Below, piece after piece: positions 17,286 through 26,473 of a stretch of DNA of 64,000 bases. Made by a program: the position numbers and the translations under genes. The notes below the pieces were generated by a model that saw only the letters and a program-made list of their open reading frames with translations, searched no databases and was not told where the DNA came from. Origin of the DNA: Bradyrhizobiaceae bacterium. GTDB taxonomy: Bacteria > Pseudomonadota > Alphaproteobacteria > Rhizobiales > Xanthobacteraceae. Numbering within the stretch: the stretch's first letter is position 1; every line of letters begins with the position of its first letter. The stretch spans positions 2,978,016 to 3,042,015 of the forward strand of contig CP078014.1 of assembly GCA_020544565.1 (NCBI GenBank), in the 5' to 3' direction.

Positions 17286-18196
17286 TGTCGGACGAATTGC
17301 AGGAACACGATCCGAAGCAAGTGCTGCTGATCCCGACCGATCGAGTCCGCATCCTCAACCCGCGGGTACGCAACCGGCGTAATTTTGAGGAAATGGTCGA
17401 GAATATCGCGCGGATTGGATTGAAGCGCCCGATCACGGTGGCCCAGCACGCCGGCACCAATCCCACCGAATACGATCTCGTCTGCGGCCAAGGACGCCTC
17501 GAAGCCTTCATCAAGCTGAAGCAGACAACGATCCCGGCCATTGTGGTCGATGTCGACGAAAGTGAATGCCTGGTCATGAGCCTCGTTGAGAACTGTGCTC
17601 GGCGGCAGCACCGAGCAATCGATCTCATGCGCGAGATAGGGGCGCTTCGCCAGCGTGGTTACAATGACCGGCAGATAGGCGCTAAAATCGGTGTTACGTC
17701 GGAATATGTGAGCATGATCGCTGGGCTTCTCGAACGCGGAGAGGAACGGCTCGTCTCGGCTGTGGAGACCGGCCTGCTGCCGCTCAACCTCGCCATCGAA
17801 ATCTCGAAGACCAGCGCTGAAGGCGCCCAGCGTGCACTTATGGATGCCTATACCCAGAAAAAGCTGCGCGGGAAGAAACTAACAGCAGTGCGCCGTCTTA
17901 TCCAGCAACGCCAGTCTCAGGGCCCACACCTCAAATACAATCGCTATGGTCGCAACGACGGCGCCAAGCGTCCCCTCACCAGCGACGCTCTCGTTCGTAC
18001 GTATCAGCAGGAGGCTGACCGCCAAAAACTGCTGATAAAGAAGGCCGAACTGACACAGGGTCGGTTGATGTTCGTCGTCGAAGCCTTCCGAAGCCTACGT
18101 GATGACGAGCATTTCCTCACCCTTCTTCGGGCCGAAGGGCTCGACACGCTTCCCACCTATCTCACCGATGCATTGCGCGAAGGAGCCAGGGCATGA
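17285..18196 (+). CDS. ParB/RepB-like protein 1 of the recombinase module
   Basis: A 303-aa ParB-type protein. The N-terminal ParB/Srx domain has RVRNRRNFEEMVENIARIGL, then DLVCGQGRLEAF in place of the usual GERR-type box, and SLVENCARRQHRAID. A helix-turn-helix follows at GYNDRQIGAKIGVTSEYVSM. ParB proteins bind centromere-like sites and spread by CTP-dependent clamping, but there is no ParA here. Overlapping frames with the recombinase and the second ParB suggest a role in the recombination module rather than in segregation. Confidence 0.8.
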   Translation: MSDELQEHDPKQVLLIPTDRVRILNPRVRNRRNFEEMVENIARIGLKRPITVAQHAGTNPTEYDLVCGQGRLEAFIKLKQTTIPAIVVDVDESECLVMSLVENCARRQHRAIDLMREIGALRQRGYNDRQIGAKIGVTSEYVSMIAGLLERGEERLVSAVETGLLPLNLAIEISKTSAEGAQRALMDAYTQKKLRGKKLTAVRRLIQQRQSQGPHLKYNRYGRNDGAKRPLTSDALVRTYQQEADRQKLLIKKAELTQGRLMFVVEAFRSLRDDEHFLTLLRAEGLDTLPTYLTDALREGARA

Positions 18197-19110
18197 AATC
18201 GGGCAAGCGCGTTTCATCGGACCTCGTTGTTCTCGCCTTCGAGAATGACTGCGTGACCATACCTATTCAATCGATCCTGCCCGTACGGGCGCTTGGCTCC
18301 TCCGTGAAATCCAGCAGGAAGTATCGGCAGATCTCCGCATCCGTCCGCGAGGTCGGACTGGTTGAGCCACCGGTCGTCGCGCGTGCCTCAGGGAGGGATG
18401 ACGCCTTCCTGCTCCTCGACGGGCACATCCGGATCGAGATCCTAAAAGATTTCGGCATCGAGCAGGTCGAATGCCTCATCTCGACCGACGACGAAGCCTT
18501 CACCTACAACAAACGGATCAGCCGTCTCGCTCCGATCCAGGAGCATCGGATGATCCTCAAGGCTATCGAGCGAGGCGTTCCGGAGGAAAAGATAGCGGCC
18601 GCGCTGGACCTCAATCCCAGCAGCATCCGGCGCAAGGCTCGCCTGGTGGACGGGATTTGCGAGGAGGCCGTTGCGATCCTGAAGGACAAGCCCTGTGCCT
18701 CGGCCGTGTTCGAGGTCCTCCGAAAGATGAAGGCACTACGGCAAATCGAGGCCTCGGAGCTTCTGGTGAACGCCAACAACTATTCGGTGGCCTACGCCTC
18801 CGCCATCCTGGCAGGCACGCCACAGGCACAGCTGGTCGAGGCGACGAAACCAAAGCGCCTAAAAGGAGTGACGCCAGAAACCATGGCGCGCATGGAACGC
18901 GAGCTTGCGAGGCTGCAAGAGGGCATCACTTCAATCCAGGAGACCTACGGGCAAGATCATCTGCAGCTGACCATCATCAAGGGATATCTCGCCAAGCTCC
19001 TCGGGAATGCGCGCGTGGTGCGACACCTGATGCAGCACCGGCCGGAGTTTCTCGGTGAATTCCAGTCGATTGCCGAGATGACATCTACTTTGCCGGCGGC
19101 AGCCGAGTAG
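18193..19110 (+). CDS. ParB-like protein 2 with RepB C-terminal domain
   Basis: A 305-aa protein that starts in an ATGA overlap with the first ParB gene. The N-terminal ParB domain is visible in RKYRQISASVREVGLVEPPV and LLLDGHIRIEILKDFGIEQ. An HTH follows near VPEEKIAAALDLNPSSIRRK, and the C-terminal 100 residues, with MARMERELARLQEGITSIQE, look like the plasmid partitioning RepB C-terminal domain. It resembles the upstream ParB in layout but not closely in sequence, so the two may form a heteromer. Confidence 0.8.
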   Translation: MKSGKRVSSDLVVLAFENDCVTIPIQSILPVRALGSSVKSSRKYRQISASVREVGLVEPPVVARASGRDDAFLLLDGHIRIEILKDFGIEQVECLISTDDEAFTYNKRISRLAPIQEHRMILKAIERGVPEEKIAAALDLNPSSIRRKARLVDGICEEAVAILKDKPCASAVFEVLRKMKALRQIEASELLVNANNYSVAYASAILAGTPQAQLVEATKPKRLKGVTPETMARMERELARLQEGITSIQETYGQDHLQLTIIKGYLAKLLGNARVVRHLMQHRPEFLGEFQSIAEMTSTLPAAAE

Positions 19111-19288
19111 CTGACACGGCAATTGATGGGGACCCGGACCCGATAAGCGCGGGGACCGCAGGAGAAGCCGCACTATGGGGCGGATCAAGTGCGGCGGTGG
19201 GGATGGCGGCGAACCCGCTCGGAGCCCACCAGGCCGGCGAGGTTTCGCCGGCTGCATGACTGGCGTTATGCTGGTCATGACGTGGGAT

Positions 19289-19335
19289 GGGCGTGCCGGT
19301 TGAGCACCGACGGAAACTCCCGGCACGCCCTTTTT
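19289..19335 (+). terminator. Rho-independent terminator after the ParB operon
   Basis: Inverted arms of 11 bases (GGGCGTGCCGG and CCGGCACGCCC) enclose a 20-base loop and are followed by TTTTT. It lies in the 406-base gap between the second ParB gene and the convergent prophage tail gene. The rest of the gap holds no gene; a pair of GATATC-centred repeats (about 19460-19495) is the only other structure I noticed. Confidence 0.65.
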
Positions 19336-19516
19336 CCACCCCATCGATACCAGTAAATCAGATCACCGAGCTGCTCGAACGCGTGCCTAATATGAGCCGC
19401 ACCTATCCCGCGAAGCATTCCACGGGTTTCACACGTGCCCGGTATGCGCACGCATTCTCCGATATCGGTTAGTACTTGTCCACCCGTCGATATCGATGCC
19501 AGCGAGGCGAGTATTA

Positions 19517-20593
19517 TTAGCCGAGCTTCACCCCCCAAAAGCTGGTGTGGTCGGCTGCGAAATATCCATCCGCTACGCGAAACGTTCCCTGCAGCTCGAC
19601 GGTGTCGTTTGCATCGAGCGCCACCATGGTCTGCAGCCAGAGCGCGGTTGCTCCTGAGATGTGATCTCCCGATATCTCACCACGTGATCCTCGGATTTCA
19701 GCTGTGCCATTCAGCACCAATCGTCCACGCATCCGTGCCGTGGTGCTGGCGTTGACTTTGTAGAGCAGCGTTGCGCCGAACAGGTAGGTACCGGCGACGG
19801 GCGCGACAAAGCGGTTGTTGGCGGCATCGAACGCGCTCTGGTCGTTGTAGTCGGTGTTGTTGATGGCGATTTTTGTCCAGGTGTCGACGGCGACGTAGTT
19901 GTCGTAATTGGTATAGGCCTTGAACCGCGGCAGCCGGGGCTGGTCGACGATGCCGGTGGCGTTATCGACGATCAGCCCGTCGAAGAAGGTCGAACCGTCG
20001 ACCGAAACCGCTAGCCGGAACTTATCCGTCCCGAACAGGCCGACCAGAGCTTTGGTGACGTAGCCGGTCTGGAGGGTGAGCCCGAGGTCGCGACCGGCGG
20101 CCTCCTTGTTCATGGTGTAGAACAGATCGCCGCTCCCGCCCTCGGCCACGGTCCTCGCCGTCCAGAGCGCAGCGTTCAGCTTGGCCGAGAACGGATTGGC
20201 CGCATCGGCGGTCGTTCCGAGACCGAGCAGCACCATGTTCTGCAGCTCGACTGGCGTCGTGACGATCCAGACGGAGCCGTCATAGACCAGCAGCAACCCC
20301 TCGTCCTCCACCCATGCCCGCCAGCCGGTCCGCGGCGGAAGGCGAAGCCAGGTGCCGTCGGTCCAGAGCGCGACATTCAGGTCCCAGCCAGCCCAGAGGT
20401 TTGTGGCGCTAGGGGCCACGATGTAGCGGTCGCCCTCGGCGGGACTGGCGGGCGGCGCCGTCAGGTCGCGATCCTTGACCGACAACTGCACGATGCCATC
20501 GAGGACCCGCAGCGCACCATTATGGGTGACATGTTTCTGGGCCTGCGCGGCCATGATGAAGGGCAGCGCCAGATGCACTGTTGTGTCGGACAT
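19517..20593 (-). CDS. Phage tail fibre-type protein: DUF2793 plus C1q-like domain
   Basis: A 358-aa protein. The N-terminal 110 residues are DUF2793 (LPFIMAAQAQKHVTHNGALR, then PPASPAEGDRYIVAPSATN), a domain found at the end of alphaproteobacterial tail operons. The C-terminal 125 residues form a C1q/TNF-like jelly roll: NNRFVAPVAGTYLFGATLLY and GRLVLNGTAEIRGSRGEISG, ending in HTSFWGVKLG. Such trimeric C1q-like heads are used for receptor binding in tail fibres. It is the last gene of the leftward morphogenesis operon. Confidence 0.82.
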   Translation of the reverse strand: MSDTTVHLALPFIMAAQAQKHVTHNGALRVLDGIVQLSVKDRDLTAPPASPAEGDRYIVAPSATNLWAGWDLNVALWTDGTWLRLPPRTGWRAWVEDEGLLLVYDGSVWIVTTPVELQNMVLLGLGTTADAANPFSAKLNAALWTARTVAEGGSGDLFYTMNKEAAGRDLGLTLQTGYVTKALVGLFGTDKFRLAVSVDGSTFFDGLIVDNATGIVDQPRLPRFKAYTNYDNYVAVDTWTKIAINNTDYNDQSAFDAANNRFVAPVAGTYLFGATLLYKVNASTTARMRGRLVLNGTAEIRGSRGEISGDHISGATALWLQTMVALDANDTVELQGTFRVADGYFAADHTSFWGVKLG

Positions 20594-20608
20594 GGGATCC
20601 TCCGATAA

Positions 20609-23600
20609 TCAGAACCACAGGGTGGTGGTGAGCGCAGCGCCTGCGCCAAACGAATGCCCAATCTGGGCAATACGCACGGCGAGAGAATTACCCGGCCCGA
20701 GCAGCGCGCCCCAATCGGTGATCTGGTCGGCAGCGCTGTAGACCCCGCTGGTGGTGGCCGTTGTCAGGGACCGCTTGATGGTTGCGCCGTCGAGGATATC
20801 GACCTGCCAGGATTCGCCGGCCTCACTCATCGGGATTTCAACGGCATTCCAGCTGTCAGCGGCGAGCGAGCGATCGCGGCGTGTCCAACGAATGGTGAGG
20901 TCGCCGGGTGTACGAGCCTTGCGCCATGGCTGTTCGACATGGACCGGCGCGAACGGTCTGAGCCCGATGCCCCGTGGCGTGAAAGTTTGCGCCACGTAAG
21001 TCTCATCGCTGACCGGCTTGGAGGCCGAGCCGATGCGCCAGTTCATTGGCATCCCGAGATCGGCCTCGGTGACCGGCAGGTCGGCGAGCATGTTGTCGAG
21101 CACCACCACTCGCGCGCCGGCCAGCGTCGGATTGCCCATCGCGGCTTCAGTGCCGCGCTGGCCGCGCAAGAGCCGCGTCAGCCGATAGCGGCCCGGCGCG
21201 ATCAGTTCCGCCGAGCCCGCCTGCAGGATTTCACAGACGCCCGGCGCGCTTTCCACTGCGAGCGCATTGGCGCCGCCGAGCAGCGTAATATCAGTGACGC
21301 TTTCGAGCGTGCCGGAGACGAGATTGACGATCATGACGTTGCCATGGTCGAAGCGCGAAACTGGCCCGGACCACAGATCACTCACCAACGTGCCGATGCG
21401 GGCGCGCGTACTGAAGCTAGTGACCAGTTCGAAGCCGTCATTGCCGGGGCTGCGGAACACCGCCAGCTGTCCCGGCCATGGCTGCGCTTGCGCGGCGATC
21501 AGCGGATGGTACGGGATGTGTGCTTCCGTCAGTTGCGGCAGGTCGAGGATCACCACCTCAGCCGCACCGAAGACGACAGCTTTTGAGAGCATCGACGCTC
21601 GTGCCGCACCAGGCGGCAGATCATAGTTCTGCCGGTCCTGGCGGGTCGCCTCACAGCTGCGGGATTCGGCATCGGCCACCGAAACGAGCCGGAAGCCGAC
21701 CGCGCGACCGTCATGGTCGAGCCGGATCACATCGGCAGGATCGAGCGCCAGCCGCGAAGGCGGCAGACGGAAGATGGCGCTCTCACGTCCGGTCCAGGCT
21801 TCCATCAGCGCTCGGCGGCAGCGACGTTCGGCTTCCTCCGGCGGCACGGCAAAGGGGAAGGTTTCGGAGGAGGTGCGGGTCGCGTCGACGGTGATGCGCC
21901 GGGCCTCGACGATCGCCGCATCGTAATCCTCGTCGGCGCGGGCGATCTGCCATTTGAGCGCCTGTGGCAGTTCGGTCTCCTGGCCGCGGGTGAGCTCCAG
22001 AACCTCACCTTCACTGGCGGCCACCATGGCATCGGCCGTGATGGTGGCAACGGCTGCTCGCCCGCGCATCACAAAGCGGATCCTGCCTTCGCTCTCGACG
22101 GCATCGAAGCCGAAGTGACGGGCAAGATTGGAGATCGACGCCCGCGGGCTCTCCAGCGCGCCGATGACATAGCCCTCGACGGCACCCCACAGACCCGAGA
22201 CGTCGATACGCGCCTCGAGCATTCCGGCACGCAGGCACAGGTGCCGCACGAGGGCTGCGAGCGACACCGCACCGAGACGACCGGTCAACCAATGGCCGAG
22301 CCGCCAGTTTTCTCCATCGGTCCACACATCGGTCAGTTCGGGAAAGAACGGATAGGGTCGCGCATCCCAGGTCCAGGCGGCGCATTCGGGCACATGAACC
22401 ATGCGGCTGCCTGAGATGGACGAGATCGGATTGTTGGCCGGATCGCTCCACCACAGATAGGTCGCTTCCAGATAGGCGCGCTGAATGGCATCGTCGCGCC
22501 AGCCGCGCGAGAAATACGGCACCTCGCTTTCCGCCGACTTCGGATCGACGAAGACGTTGGGCTGGTTGGTGCCGCGGTCGATGGCCGGACAACCGAGCTC
22601 GGTGAAGCGGATCGGCTTGGATTGCGGCACCCACGCTGTCGGCGTCGGACTCTCCACGCCGCCAGGACGGTCGTAATGCCTGTTCGACCACCATGAGCGC
22701 AGATCCTTGCTGCGAAACACCCACGGTTTGCCGGCGGCGCCATCGGTGATCGCTGTGCGAATTTGGTTCGCCCGATCGACGTCGGAGGCATAGTACCAGT
22801 CGAAACCTTCGCCGCCGTTGATGTTGGATTGCAGATAGGCGCGATCATGGATTGCAGGCCAGCCGGCCTGTGCATCGAGATGGTCGACCCCGTCGCGCCA
22901 ATCGGAGAGCGGCATGTAGTTGTCGATGCCGATGAAATCGATGTTGGCATCGGCCCACAGCGGATCGAGGTGGAAGACAACATCGCCGCTGCCATCCGCC
23001 GGCTGATGCCCGAAATACTCGCTCCAGTCGGCGGCATAGCTGATCTTCGTGCCAGGCCCGAGGATCGAGCGCACAGCCGATGCCAGGTCGCGCAACGCCT
23101 GCACGGCGGGATAGCTGCCGGCGCCATCACGAATAGTGGTCAACTCGCGCATCTCCGAGCCGATGATGAAGGCATCGACGCCGCCGGCAGCTTTGCAGAG
23201 ATGCGCATAATGCAGCACCATGCGGCGCAGACCCCAATCGCCCGTGGGGCCGGTCCAGAGCACGGTGTCTCCGAACGCCACAAACTGGGCCGCGGTCGCT
23301 GCGCCGAAGAAGCTGGCAGCCTGCGATGCGGCGGCAGCGGCCTTGTCGACGCTTCCCGCGTAACCGGCGGCCGGCGAACAGGTGATGCGGCCACGCCAGG
23401 GGAACGTCGGCTGACCAGCCTTGTTGGCGTTGTCGGAATACGGATCCGGCAGCGTATTGCCGGGCGGCACGTCCATCAGGATGAAGGGATAAAGGGTGAC
23501 GCGCAGACCACGCGCCTTCATCTCGCGGATCGTCTGCACCACGGCAAAATCCGCTGGCGTGCCGCCATAGACCGGGCGGTTCTCGGCGTCGCGGCTGACG

Positions 23601-24586
23601 AGGTGAGCATTGGCGCGGGCAACGCCATTGACAGTCCAGGTCTTCGGGAAGGTCACCTTCGACGCCAATTCCACGCCGGGCCTGATCTGACAATGGCCGG
23701 CGCGCAGATCGTTGCCGAACCAGGCAACGACGAGGCTGACGCTTTCGATTGCAGGCATCGTCGCCTGCAGATGATCGAGCGCCACCACCATGTCGGCGGT
23801 GTCGGACAGCGCATTGAGATTGGCCGGCATCTGTGTCCAGGCGCTGCCATGGCGGATGCCTTGCGTCGCGTAAGTGAACTCGCCCGAGGCCGGAATCATG
23901 GTGACGGCGCGGATCAACCCTTCGGCGGTGTCGAGATCGGCGAGCGGTCCAAACACCTCGAAGGACAGCTGCGGCAGGCGGTTGCCGTAATTGGCGAGCG
24001 GCAATTCCTCGAACACAACGTAAGCCGTGCCCCGATAGGCTGGCGTATCGGCGGCGCCCATCCTGGCCGCAATGAAGGGGTCTGCGGTCTGGTTCTCGTC
24101 GCCTGGATACCAGCGCCAGGCAATGCCGGCGATATCGAGAAGCTTGCCGTCGGCCCAGATGCGGCCGATCCCGGTGATAGGGCCTTCACAGAGCGCCACG
24201 GCGAAGCTGGCGTAATAAAGATATTCGGTGGTCTGCACCTTGGTGCCACCGCCACCCATCGAAAACCCCTTGCCGCCGCCTTGCGTGGTGGTTCTGCTCT
24301 CCTCGCGAAAGTCGGTCGCCCAGATGATGTTGCCGCCGATGCGCATGCGGCCATAGAGCCGGGGGATGACGGCGCCTTCGGTCGATGAGGTCAGGCGCAG
24401 GCTGTCGAGACGCGCGCCCTCGATCCGCTGGGCAGGGGTGAGCGACGACACGATCCAGCTGTCGACCATCGAGCCGGCGGCGGCGCCGACAAAGCCGCCG
24501 ATGGTGGCAGCGCTGACGCCGAGGATGGTGCCGCCGATGCTGCCGCCAATGGCGGCACCGGCGACGCCGAGAACGAGAGCGGCCAT
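20609..24586 (-). CDS. Baseplate megatron-type tail protein, gene transfer agent gp15-like
   Basis: A 1325-aa tail-tip protein. The first 60 residues are glycine- and alanine-rich and hydrophobic (VLGVAGAAIGGSIGGTILGV). A TIM-barrel-like glycoside hydrolase-type domain (GTA_TIM) spans about 380-780, with DFIGIDNYMPLSDWRDG and RFTELGCPAIDRGTNQP. Phage tail and baseplate modules follow to the end. In Rhodobacter-type gene transfer agents this is the last large tail gene, after DUF2460, DUF2163 and a NlpC/P60 peptidase; the same order is seen here. It probably contacts and penetrates the host envelope. Confidence 0.88.
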   Translation of the reverse strand: MAALVLGVAGAAIGGSIGGTILGVSAATIGGFVGAAAGSMVDSWIVSSLTPAQRIEGARLDSLRLTSSTEGAVIPRLYGRMRIGGNIIWATDFREESRTTTQGGGKGFSMGGGGTKVQTTEYLYYASFAVALCEGPITGIGRIWADGKLLDIAGIAWRWYPGDENQTADPFIAARMGAADTPAYRGTAYVVFEELPLANYGNRLPQLSFEVFGPLADLDTAEGLIRAVTMIPASGEFTYATQGIRHGSAWTQMPANLNALSDTADMVVALDHLQATMPAIESVSLVVAWFGNDLRAGHCQIRPGVELASKVTFPKTWTVNGVARANAHLVSRDAENRPVYGGTPADFAVVQTIREMKARGLRVTLYPFILMDVPPGNTLPDPYSDNANKAGQPTFPWRGRITCSPAAGYAGSVDKAAAAASQAASFFGAATAAQFVAFGDTVLWTGPTGDWGLRRMVLHYAHLCKAAGGVDAFIIGSEMRELTTIRDGAGSYPAVQALRDLASAVRSILGPGTKISYAADWSEYFGHQPADGSGDVVFHLDPLWADANIDFIGIDNYMPLSDWRDGVDHLDAQAGWPAIHDRAYLQSNINGGEGFDWYYASDVDRANQIRTAITDGAAGKPWVFRSKDLRSWWSNRHYDRPGGVESPTPTAWVPQSKPIRFTELGCPAIDRGTNQPNVFVDPKSAESEVPYFSRGWRDDAIQRAYLEATYLWWSDPANNPISSISGSRMVHVPECAAWTWDARPYPFFPELTDVWTDGENWRLGHWLTGRLGAVSLAALVRHLCLRAGMLEARIDVSGLWGAVEGYVIGALESPRASISNLARHFGFDAVESEGRIRFVMRGRAAVATITADAMVAASEGEVLELTRGQETELPQALKWQIARADEDYDAAIVEARRITVDATRTSSETFPFAVPPEEAERRCRRALMEAWTGRESAIFRLPPSRLALDPADVIRLDHDGRAVGFRLVSVADAESRSCEATRQDRQNYDLPPGAARASMLSKAVVFGAAEVVILDLPQLTEAHIPYHPLIAAQAQPWPGQLAVFRSPGNDGFELVTSFSTRARIGTLVSDLWSGPVSRFDHGNVMIVNLVSGTLESVTDITLLGGANALAVESAPGVCEILQAGSAELIAPGRYRLTRLLRGQRGTEAAMGNPTLAGARVVVLDNMLADLPVTEADLGMPMNWRIGSASKPVSDETYVAQTFTPRGIGLRPFAPVHVEQPWRKARTPGDLTIRWTRRDRSLAADSWNAVEIPMSEAGESWQVDILDGATIKRSLTTATTSGVYSAADQITDWGALLGPGNSLAVRIAQIGHSFGAGAALTTTLWF

Positions 24587-24589
24587 GGA

Positions 24590-25051
24590 TCAGGACTTTG
24601 TCTTGCGCCGGGATCGCGCCGGGCGCGGGAACAGGAAAGCGAAGGCGATACGCCGTCGCCAGGGCAAGGTGAGAGGTTGCTCGATCACACCGAGCCGCTC
24701 ATAGGCATGAAGGAAGCTGTCGGTACCGGTCAGGATGCCGACATGCTTGGCGATGGCGCGTGGCGCCATGCGGAACAGCAGCAGCGCGCCGGGGCCGGCA
24801 TGTTCCGGTGCAATCTCGATCATGGCACCGCGTGCGCCCTCGAGCAGCACCTCGCGCGGACCGGCCTCGCCCCAATCGCGGCTATAGGGCGGGATGACAA
24901 AAGGCTCGTCACCCACCACCGCGCGCCAGACGCCACGGGCGAGGCCGAGGCAGTCGCAACCGACACCCTTGAGGCTTGCCTGGTCGTGATACGGTGTGCC
25001 GAGCCAGGTGCGCGCGACAGCGATCACGCGTTTCGGCGCAGCGGGCTTCAC
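24590..25051 (-). CDS. NlpC/P60 tail peptidase, gene transfer agent gp14-like
   Basis: A 153-aa cell-wall peptidase. The catalytic cysteine sits in GVGCDCLGLARGVW and the histidine in KHVGILTGTDSFLHAYERLG. These phage-borne NlpC/P60 enzymes cut peptidoglycan during DNA delivery. I start it at the GTG that overlaps the stop codon of the DUF2163 gene (GTGA); the frame is open further upstream, but only as an overlap of that gene. Confidence 0.85.
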   Translation of the reverse strand: MKPAAPKRVIAVARTWLGTPYHDQASLKGVGCDCLGLARGVWRAVVGDEPFVIPPYSRDWGEAGPREVLLEGARGAMIEIAPEHAGPGALLLFRMAPRAIAKHVGILTGTDSFLHAYERLGVIEQPLTLPWRRRIAFAFLFPRPARSRRKTKS

Positions 25052-25932
25052 AGCACCGCTCCATCGTGGCCGCCGTCTCGCGTCGCATAACGCAACACCG
25101 CGTCCTGACCGGGGATGTGCGGGAAGCCGCGGAAATTGGCGACATTGGCAAACTTCGCGCGGCATGTGGCGATGCGCTTGTCACAGCCGGCGCGGATGAC
25201 GAAGGCATCGGCTTCTACAATTGGGCGTACCGGCGCCTCGAGCAGCGTCAGGATGGCGATGCCGTCGACAAGATCATGCGACAACACTTCAGCGTGCCGC
25301 CCTGCATTAACGCCGCCAGTCCAGGTCACCGTGCCGAAGGCAAACCAGCCCGCGGCAAAGCCACCGAGACCGGCGCCGGTGAAGGCGCGATCGCGTAGCA
25401 GATCGATCACCGCACCGCTGCCCTTGAACTCTGGGGCGTCGAGATTGACGCGGCAACGCGCGTCGCCGAGCGTTGCGTCGCAGGTCGCCTGGAACACGCG
25501 GCCGACGGTCTGGCCAAGCACATGCGCCTGGCCGCGCATCTCGGCCACAAAAGCGAGCCGGCCGCGCCGGATCTGGCCGATGGCGCCGCGTCGCATCAGC
25601 ACGCGCTGCGAGGTGTCGGCCCAGTTCACTCGCCAGACCTCGACCTCGGCATTGTCCCAGCGGCCGTCGAGAATGTCGGTCTCGGTGATGCGGTCGGAGG
25701 ACAGCACGCCTTGCGCATCCTGTGCATCGACGGAGAGATCCGAGCTCGCGCGCACTTCCGATGCCGTCAGGCCGCTTTCCGGCTCGAACTCGGTGCCCAT
25801 GAGGCCAAGTGTACGATCATGGTCGGTGAAGCCGAACACGGCACCATCGGCACGGGTGATCCGCCAGCACCAGGAAAGCGTCGTCGTGCCTTCGTCGAGA
25901 TGGGCCTGCAGAGCTGGAGAGAGGGATTTCAT
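25048..25932 (-). CDS. DUF2163 tail hub protein, gene transfer agent gp13-like
   Basis: A 294-aa protein of the DUF2163 family, which forms part of the tail hub. Landmarks are the opening LSPALQAHLDEGTTTLSWCW, FTDHDRTLGLMGTEFEP, and the C-terminal CDKRIATCRAKFANVANFRG ending FPHIPG. The conserved cysteines (ATCDATLGDARC, AGCDKRIATC) fit the iron-sulfur site reported for the gene transfer agent hub; that detail is from memory. It overlaps the peptidase gene. Confidence 0.87.
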   Translation of the reverse strand: MKSLSPALQAHLDEGTTTLSWCWRITRADGAVFGFTDHDRTLGLMGTEFEPESGLTASEVRASSDLSVDAQDAQGVLSSDRITETDILDGRWDNAEVEVWRVNWADTSQRVLMRRGAIGQIRRGRLAFVAEMRGQAHVLGQTVGRVFQATCDATLGDARCRVNLDAPEFKGSGAVIDLLRDRAFTGAGLGGFAAGWFAFGTVTWTGGVNAGRHAEVLSHDLVDGIAILTLLEAPVRPIVEADAFVIRAGCDKRIATCRAKFANVANFRGFPHIPGQDAVLRYATRDGGHDGAVL

Positions 25933-25948
25933 GGTCGATCACCGGCAA

Positions 25949-26473
25949 TCATGACCGCTCCGCCCACTTGGCAGCTAAGTCCTTGACGGTGTGGCCACCC
26001 ATGTAGAGGCCCATGAACCAGGCGGTCAGCGTCATCATGGTGGACAGGTCGACACCGCCCGCGATGCTGGAGCCAAGGATGGCGTCGGCCACCGGCACCA
26101 GCACCAGACGGAACAGGAACAGAAAGCCGAGGAACCACATCCACGCTGGCCGCCAGCCCCAGGTCCACCAGGGTCGCCCCTTGCTCATCTCGGCCAGCAT
26201 CAGCCTGTTGGCTTCGCGCTGCTGTCCGACCCATGCCGCGACGAGCTGCGGCGCGTCGACCTCGGCAGCGGCAACGGCCGCTTCCAGATCCTTTGCTGGA
26301 AGTCCAGGAAGACTATCCGGCGTCACGCCGGCTTTGCCGGCAATGGCGTCGATGACCATGCCGCCAATCTCGCCGGCTGCGCCACCGACGTGCTTTTCCA
26401 GCAGGCTCTTGACGATCGGCGCGCCGACCCTTGCCGCAACATCGATCAGGATCGACGCGAGAATGGCGCTCAT
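25949..26473 (-). CDS. GTA-type holin (3TM-like holin family)
   Basis: A 174-aa protein. The first 90 residues are a soluble alanine-rich helix region, followed by the family core RPWWTWGWRPAWMWFLGFLF with at least two membrane helices (FLFRLVLVPVADAIL and MTLTAWFMGLYMG). This pattern belongs to the holins first named in gene transfer agents. It lets the endolysin cross the inner membrane at lysis. Its start overlaps the stop of the endolysin gene, giving a lysis cassette. Confidence 0.8.
   Translation of the reverse strand: MSAILASILIDVAARVGAPIVKSLLEKHVGGAAGEIGGMVIDAIAGKAGVTPDSLPGLPAKDLEAAVAAAEVDAPQLVAAWVGQQREANRLMLAEMSKGRPWWTWGWRPAWMWFLGFLFLFRLVLVPVADAILGSSIAGGVDLSTMMTLTAWFMGLYMGGHTVKDLAAKWAERS

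Noticed and set aside
19111..19516. Small RNA or tmRNA-like gene
   Set aside because: The only firm structure is the terminator hairpin; no acceptor-stem, T-loop or tag-peptide pattern is visible.
22763..24388. 541-aa plus-strand open frame
   Set aside because: Antisense to the megatron-type tail gene; no ribosome site and no recognisable domain.
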